NCBI GenBank assembly: GCA_011763485.2
Contig: JAANSK020283157.1
Coordinates: forward strand, 1 to 20,453
DNA: 20,453 nt
Reading direction: 5' to 3'
DNA from: Isoetes engelmannii
Taxonomy: Eukaryota > Streptophyta > Lycopodiopsida > Isoetales > Isoetaceae
The notes under the pieces are model-generated. The model was not told the origin of the DNA. It did not search any database and saw nothing but the letters and a program-made list of their open reading frames with translations. Shown piece by piece: positions 16,400 through 20,453 of the stretch. Each line of letters opens with the position of its first letter. The stretch's first letter is position 1. The position numbers and the translations under genes were made by a program.

Positions 16400-17960
16400 G
16401 GCAAAAAAAAAAAAAAAAAAACCGTAAGTGATGTTAGTATTTTTCGCTCTAACTCTGTCGTCGCTTGCCTCATCGCAATGAAATAACCTAAAAGTGTTAA
16501 TAACAAAGCATGAACATAAAGAAAAACTTGAAAAAAGAACTTGAACCTCTAGAGGGGCAGCATCTGTGCCACGCGACAAAAGACCTCTATAACATGGAGG
16601 GGTTGGTCATGCGTGCCATGCAAACATAATTTAGAAAAAACTTTACATAAAGCGAAAAAACTTGAAACCTCCAGAGGGGCTGGTCATTGAAGTTATGGGA
16701 GAAATTGAAGTTTGAACAAAGAACGTGTGCTAGATCAAAAAGAAAGTAAGCTAGGTCAAATTCCCTCTATGGACAAATGAGAATTATATTAGATGTGGAG
16801 ATACAAACTGAGGACATGTCAAGGGGTTGACAAGAATGCCTAACAAGGTTAGTTTAAAAATAAGAATAATGGGAAAATGGAAATTCAAACCTAGAACCAC
16901 CCCAATTAATGACATTAAGAATAGGAGAAATCGAAGATAGAAGATCATAACTCAAAATTGAGCTACGGGTACTGCATTATCTAAAAAGATCGCCACCCTA
17001 AACGTAAAAATCATGGTAGAAATCTCTAGAACCGCCAAATTTAAAAAGAACCAATGATGAAAATGAGAGGCTCTGCTTCCAATCCTGCTTCCTCTCTATT
17101 GTGCCAAGCAGTTATCCCGTGGGTGTTTTGAAACAGATATAGATATGACAAGCAAAAGGTGACTATGTGGATAAATGCAGTGGAGGACATAAGACATAGA
17201 TTGGAACAAACAACTCAACAAGGCCTGATGGAAGATCCAAATTTGAATAAAGGGGTAACAAATTTTAAATAGGTTAGACCAAATAACTACAACAACTCGA
17301 TTATGAAACATTACGTGAAGTCGCTATAGAACTTGCAAGGAAACACTATTATAAAAGACAACAAGGCTAGAGCCCTAGCAATTTATATGCGAACAACTCC
17401 AAACGGTCCTAAAGGAGAGTTGTATTTGCGACCTGTAACATGTAGCTCCTGGCCCAGGTCGCCCTGAAGATGGCAGATGGGAGCTGAAGGAAAAACCTCA
17501 AATCGATGCTCCAATTGAACATTTTGAAAGCCACCTAGCTGCTCAGATGTAAGTAAAAGAAAATCATGTCGAAAAAAGACCCGAGACTCCAATTAATTTC
17601 CTCCAAGGCAATTAAATGAGGCTAATAGAGAAACGATCTGCTACTATCCAACCATGAATTCTAAACTCGAAGCCGCCTATCGGCCATGTCCAATCGATAT
17701 CTTGCCAAAAGTATCAATTCTCTATCCGCTATGTTGCATGCGAGCAGAAAAAGTGAATCCAAAATCATCAAAAAGCAAAAACGTTTTCACAATCACCATC
17801 TTGTAACTAGAGAAAACAATCCAAAGATACATAAAACCAATGCAGAATAAAAACGCTCAAAGTATAGCCATTCTTGCACCAAACCCTTTTTGTTGAAACC
17901 ATCAAAAGCTCAGTACATCTTCCTCAGGACTCGGGGATAAATACCTTTAATTAGATGAAG
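16400..17960. other. Stretch without a supported gene
   Basis: A word acataaag(c)gaaaaacttgaa followed by cct-c-agaggggc occurs twice (about 16514-16556 and 16646-16682), which suggests an old internal duplication. The minus strand is T-rich and could be the intron or body of a transcript starting near 18155. A 69-codon minus frame (17383-17592) has fair composition but no recognisable domain. Confidence 0.4.
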
Positions 17961-17974
17961 GATGAAGAACTTAC

Positions 17975-18155
17975 CCTGAAGTATGAGAAAACTGGTTAAC
18001 GACCTGGGGCTCAAACCTCGTGATGCTCGAAAGGGGACGAGCAATAGTGAGATCTGACAAGGAGCAGGAGGATCGTGCCGATAAACCCGATAAGATGCAT
18101 TGTTAGGAGGAGAAAGAAGAGACTCCAACGCAACTATACTATTGTGAGAAGAACG
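17975..18155 (-). other. Possible minus-strand first exon
   Basis: A start about 30 bp downstream of the TATA box at 18185-18191 and a strong splice donor (CAGG|GTAAGT, exon end at 17975) delimit about 180 nt. It contains a 29-codon frame and no longer coding frame, so it may be a leader exon of an unseen or lost gene or of a non-coding transcript. No acceptor could be fixed. Confidence 0.3.
18011..18100 (-). CDS. 29-codon hydrophobic small frame in the putative leader
   Basis: It reads MHLIGFIGTILLLLVRSHYC and ends in FEHHEV. The first 15 residues could act as a signal or membrane segment. It would be the first ATG after the TATA box. It may be an upstream open frame or chance. Confidence 0.2.
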   Translation of the reverse strand: MHLIGFIGTILLLLVRSHYCSSPFEHHEV

Positions 18156-18184
18156 CCAAATAGGGAATACTGGCTCTGACCCAC

Positions 18185-18191
18185 TTATATA
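18185..18191 (-). promoter_or_regulatory. Minus-strand TATA box
   Basis: On the minus strand gcgaTATATAAgtggg is a good TATA box followed by a pyrimidine-rich leader (CTCTTCTTTCTCCTCC) and a splice donor, in proper order and spacing. Confidence 0.4.
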
Positions 18192-18199
18192 TCGCTCGT

Positions 18200-18600
18200 C
18201 CTCTCCCAAAAATGATGATCCAACGGGTTGGATCGATCGCATTCCTTTGGCGATCCCGAGATATCCTCTAGGCTTACCAATTATCTCCACGGCAAATCAT
18301 ATATTAACATCTTTAAGGCTTACCAAGTATCCCCAAAGTTATCCGTAGCTTCAAAAGCTTGAGAACCTCTGCAACCGAAGTCCTCTGTCAATAGAATTTC
18401 TTTCAGCCTCTCCTTCCGGCTTCATCCCCGCAATTTTGTCAAATCTACCTATAGCTACTGCCTCCTTAGTAAGTAGCACCAACTTTGTGGGTAGGTTAGT
18501 CTACCAGAAGCAGATCCAACAGCCTCTGATCTATTTGAGACCAGGCCTGAAATCCGGCGGTGCACCGTAAAGGACACACTGGTGGCACACTCGAATAGTT
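18200..18600. other. Stretch without a supported gene
   Basis: It would be upstream sequence of the minus-strand TATA box. The inverted words ggatcgatcg and gatccaacgggttggatc (18216-18238) form short palindromes. Nothing else is supported. Confidence 0.4.
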
Positions 18601-18611
18601 CTCACCATTTT

Positions 18612-18790
18612 TTCTTTTGGTCTAGTGGTAACACATTAGTTCCTTAGCAATGTGGGCTGGAGTTCAAGATTTCCCATAAGCGCAATGTAAGGTGGTTAGG
18701 GGTAGGGCCCAACCGAGCATGTAGTGCAGTGTGTGGTCACATGTCCAGTTGAATGTTGCCTAGTGGCGTGACATTAAAACTACTATCTAT
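18612..18790 (+). mobile_element. tRNA-derived SINE
   Basis: An RNA polymerase III A box (TGGTCTAGTGGT, 18618-18629) is followed about 30 bp later by a degraded B box (GAGTTCAAGATTT, from about 18659), the spacing of a tRNA head. A body unrelated to tRNA follows (ggtggttaggggtagggccc, then gtgcagtgtgtggtcacatg), ending in a short simple repeat (ctatctatctattta). The layout fits a plant SINE of the Au kind, though naming the family from memory is unsure. No clear target duplication was found. It would be mobilised by a LINE reverse transcriptase. Confidence 0.7.
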
Positions 18791-18949
18791 CTATTTATAT
18801 ATCTTTTTTGTTCTTCTTAGCTTTTGTTCTTTATATTTCATTTTGTGTTTGGTGATGGGACTTAGTCCCCAAGTTTTATTTGGACTGATGTCCTTTGCAT
18901 GTACTGTCTCATAACCTGGTGGATCTATCTTATTTCAACCCTAAGGCAA

Positions 18950-19103
18950 TTATATTGCCTTACAAGTTAATTTCACACCACAATATTTATAAGGGAATCC
19001 AGAGTCAGTAAGGCCATTGCAATATATAGCACAATAACATGGGGTTCCATGGGGATTTGATGTGGATGCGTAATCACCATTCCCAAGACCATAGACCATA
19101 CCC
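18950..19103 (-). CDS. Possible terminal exon encoding a Cys-rich tail
   Basis: After an acceptor-like TTGTTTTAG the minus strand reads GMVYGLGNGDYASTSNPHGT, then PCYCAIYCNGLTDSGFPYKY and CGVKLTCKAI before a stop. Five Cys in 25 residues and good composition suggest a real secreted-protein tail. No family is recognised. Matching upstream exons were not found, unless the repeated frames at 19416-19888 belong to it. Confidence 0.3.
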
Positions 19104-19393
19104 CTAAAACAATTTAATGGTTTATTATTAAAAAGAAAAAAGAAAACTAGTAAAAAGGCACGCCAGGGGTTGTGGCTGAGCAAGATCAGCAAAAAAAAAA
19201 CTATCACTAAGGGCAAACAAGGTACTTAATTGTAGGTTAAAAAGAAAATGAAAATTTTGCATGTAACTTTTTGCTTTTGAGTGCATATATTGGCATAAAG
19301 AAAAAAAAGGGCGATGCCCATGAAATTGTGAGAAGGCCATGTAAATGTGAATCAATTATGGCACGACTAATGTCGAGCGACTTTTTGTGCATT

Positions 19394-19567
19394 CAAATGC
19401 CATGTTGAGTTATTGTTAGTGATCAACAATAAAAGCAAAGGCATCTCCCCAAGGGGCTTGAGGAAGAAGGCACTTACCAAATATCCTCTGCACAGGTCCA
19501 ATGTCCTTCAACATTATTGTGACTGGATGTCCAAAGCTTGGATTAAAACCTTCTAGATAGAGAATTC
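19394..19567. repeat. 174-bp direct repeat, copy 1
   Basis: It matches 19711-19884 without any gap, with about 12 differences (about 93% identity). On the minus strand it carries a frame (19416-19565) reading LEGFNPSFGHPVTIMLKDIG, then PVQRIFG and APWGDAFAFIVDH before a stop. Within it TTTG|GTAAGTGCC could be a splice donor. Confidence 0.92.
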
Positions 19568-19710
19568 ATGACAAAAATTAAGGATGCGATGAGGTGCCAA
19601 ATAGCAAAAAATAATAATAAGTCAATAAAAATGTTGTTCTTATCCCGTTCCTGTAGCAGCAAAACCTGCACTGGAATTATTTGCATCAGAAAACCAAAAT
19701 GCATCTAGAG

Positions 19711-19884
19711 CAAATGCCATGTTGAAATATTGTTAGTGATCAACAATAAAAGCAAAGGCATCTCCCCAAGGGGCTTGAGGAAGATGGCAATTACCAAATA
19801 CCCTTTGCACAATTCCAATGTCCTTCAATATTATTGTGACTGGATGTCCAAAGCTAGGAATATAACCTTCTAGATAGAGAATTC
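19711..19884. repeat. 174-bp direct repeat, copy 2
   Basis: It is the partner of 19394-19567, with a 317-bp period and the same length. The donor-like GTAAGT of copy 1 reads GTAATT here. Confidence 0.92.
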
Positions 19885-19888
19885 CCAT
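19733..19888 (-). CDS. 51-codon small frame conserved between the two repeats
   Basis: The ATG lies just outside the repeat edge. The product is MGILYLEGYIPSFGHPVTII, then LKDIGIVQRVFGNCHLPQ and APWGDAFAFIVDH. Copy 1 keeps the same frame and stop but has a stop in place of the start region. It may be a short protein, or an exon of a split gene if the donor-like site of copy 1 is ancestral. No family is recognised. Confidence 0.3.
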   Translation of the reverse strand: MGILYLEGYIPSFGHPVTIILKDIGIVQRVFGNCHLPQAPWGDAFAFIVDH

Positions 19889-20453
19889 AGACTATCAAGG
19901 GGAAACTAAGGAGCCTCTAGAGAAAACATGTACAGAACGCAGACCTTAAACATAGAACAAGATTCTGCACACAAACCACATGCATGACAGGGATGCAGAA
20001 AACTTCAAAATCAAAATTTTCAAGAGAATTTGCAGAATAAAAAACGGAATGGAAATCTAGAAAAATGGAAAGACGCAGCACAGACCAAACTTGTTCATTC
20101 CTGCACCATAACTGGGCAAACTATTGTACCAATCGAACTTGTCTTAAGCCTTCAAATCTCCCAAGAATTCTGCAATTCAGAGAGCTATAGCATCTAAGCT
20201 GGCATTAGTATGAAAATGTTCTTAAATGCTTGAAGGTTATGTAGACATGAACCAAGTCTGGCCCAAGTATGGTGCTATAAATGCAGATATTAATCATATT
20301 GAGATAGAAGATTAATTTCAAACCGTTATAATAGAAGAAACGAGCATGACAGATTTGGAATAAGATGTTGGTGCAGAGAAGCAAGCACCTGAGGAGATGC
20401 AGAGAAGTAAAAAACCAAGGAGATGATACTCCAAAATAATGGCAGCCTTTGCT
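19889..20453. other. Right-edge stretch without a supported gene
   Basis: AT-rich sequence. I see no coding frame, element or RNA gene that I can support. Confidence 0.5.

Noticed and set aside
17910-18290. 126-codon minus-strand open frame
   Set aside because: It runs across the TATA box and the splice donor and has no protein-family character.
18612-18680. A functional tRNA gene
   Set aside because: The A and B boxes are present, but the acceptor and anticodon stems do not pair and the sequence continues into a SINE body.

Overview
The window looks like nuclear DNA of a land plant. It has GT-AG introns (one with a clear branch-point word), an intronless nepenthesin-type aspartic protease, pieces of plant PPR and Vid27-like genes, a Copia fossil, a tRNA-derived SINE and foldback DNA transposons. 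A possible class III nucleotide-cyclase exon fragment and a ParB/methylase-like locus hint at a lineage outside the flowering plants, such as a fern, lycophyte or gymnosperm. That placement is an inference and not firm.

Left region (1-4743): a decayed, intron-bearing locus. It holds a protein-kinase-like relic whose coding strand seems to flip, a Glu-rich exon, a ParB-like stretch (YVVIDG-x-HS), a weakly methyltransferase-like stretch, a charged linker and an FCP1/HAD-phosphatase-like 3' part. A near-palindromic 17-bp word related to CTCGCGCGTAGCGCGAG occurs seven times here, only outside the best coding stretches. I did not see full copies elsewhere in the window.

Middle-left (4744-8111): AT-rich spacer, then a Copia fossil. 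Part of the fossil plus a NotI-rich CpG segment is tandemly duplicated. The second copy runs into a 0.7-kb terminal-inverted-repeat element, and the start of that element's terminal repeat also remains at the duplication junction.

Middle (8263-13480): a Pro/Ser/His-rich secreted-protein gene with a collagen-like tail in another frame, followed by a patchwork of gene fragments on alternating strands: cyclase-like (-), Vid27-like (+), PPR (-) and perhaps a second PPR piece (-). This looks like gene-fragment capture.

Right (13489-20453): the one gene that looks whole, a 442-residue aspartic protease. It is followed by a textbook 441-bp foldback Mutator-type MITE with a perfect 9-bp target duplication, a possible minus-strand promoter with first exon, a SINE, and a pair of 174-bp direct repeats that share a short minus-strand reading frame. 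Apart from the protease, most of the window is decayed or mobile DNA, and no pathway links the pieces.
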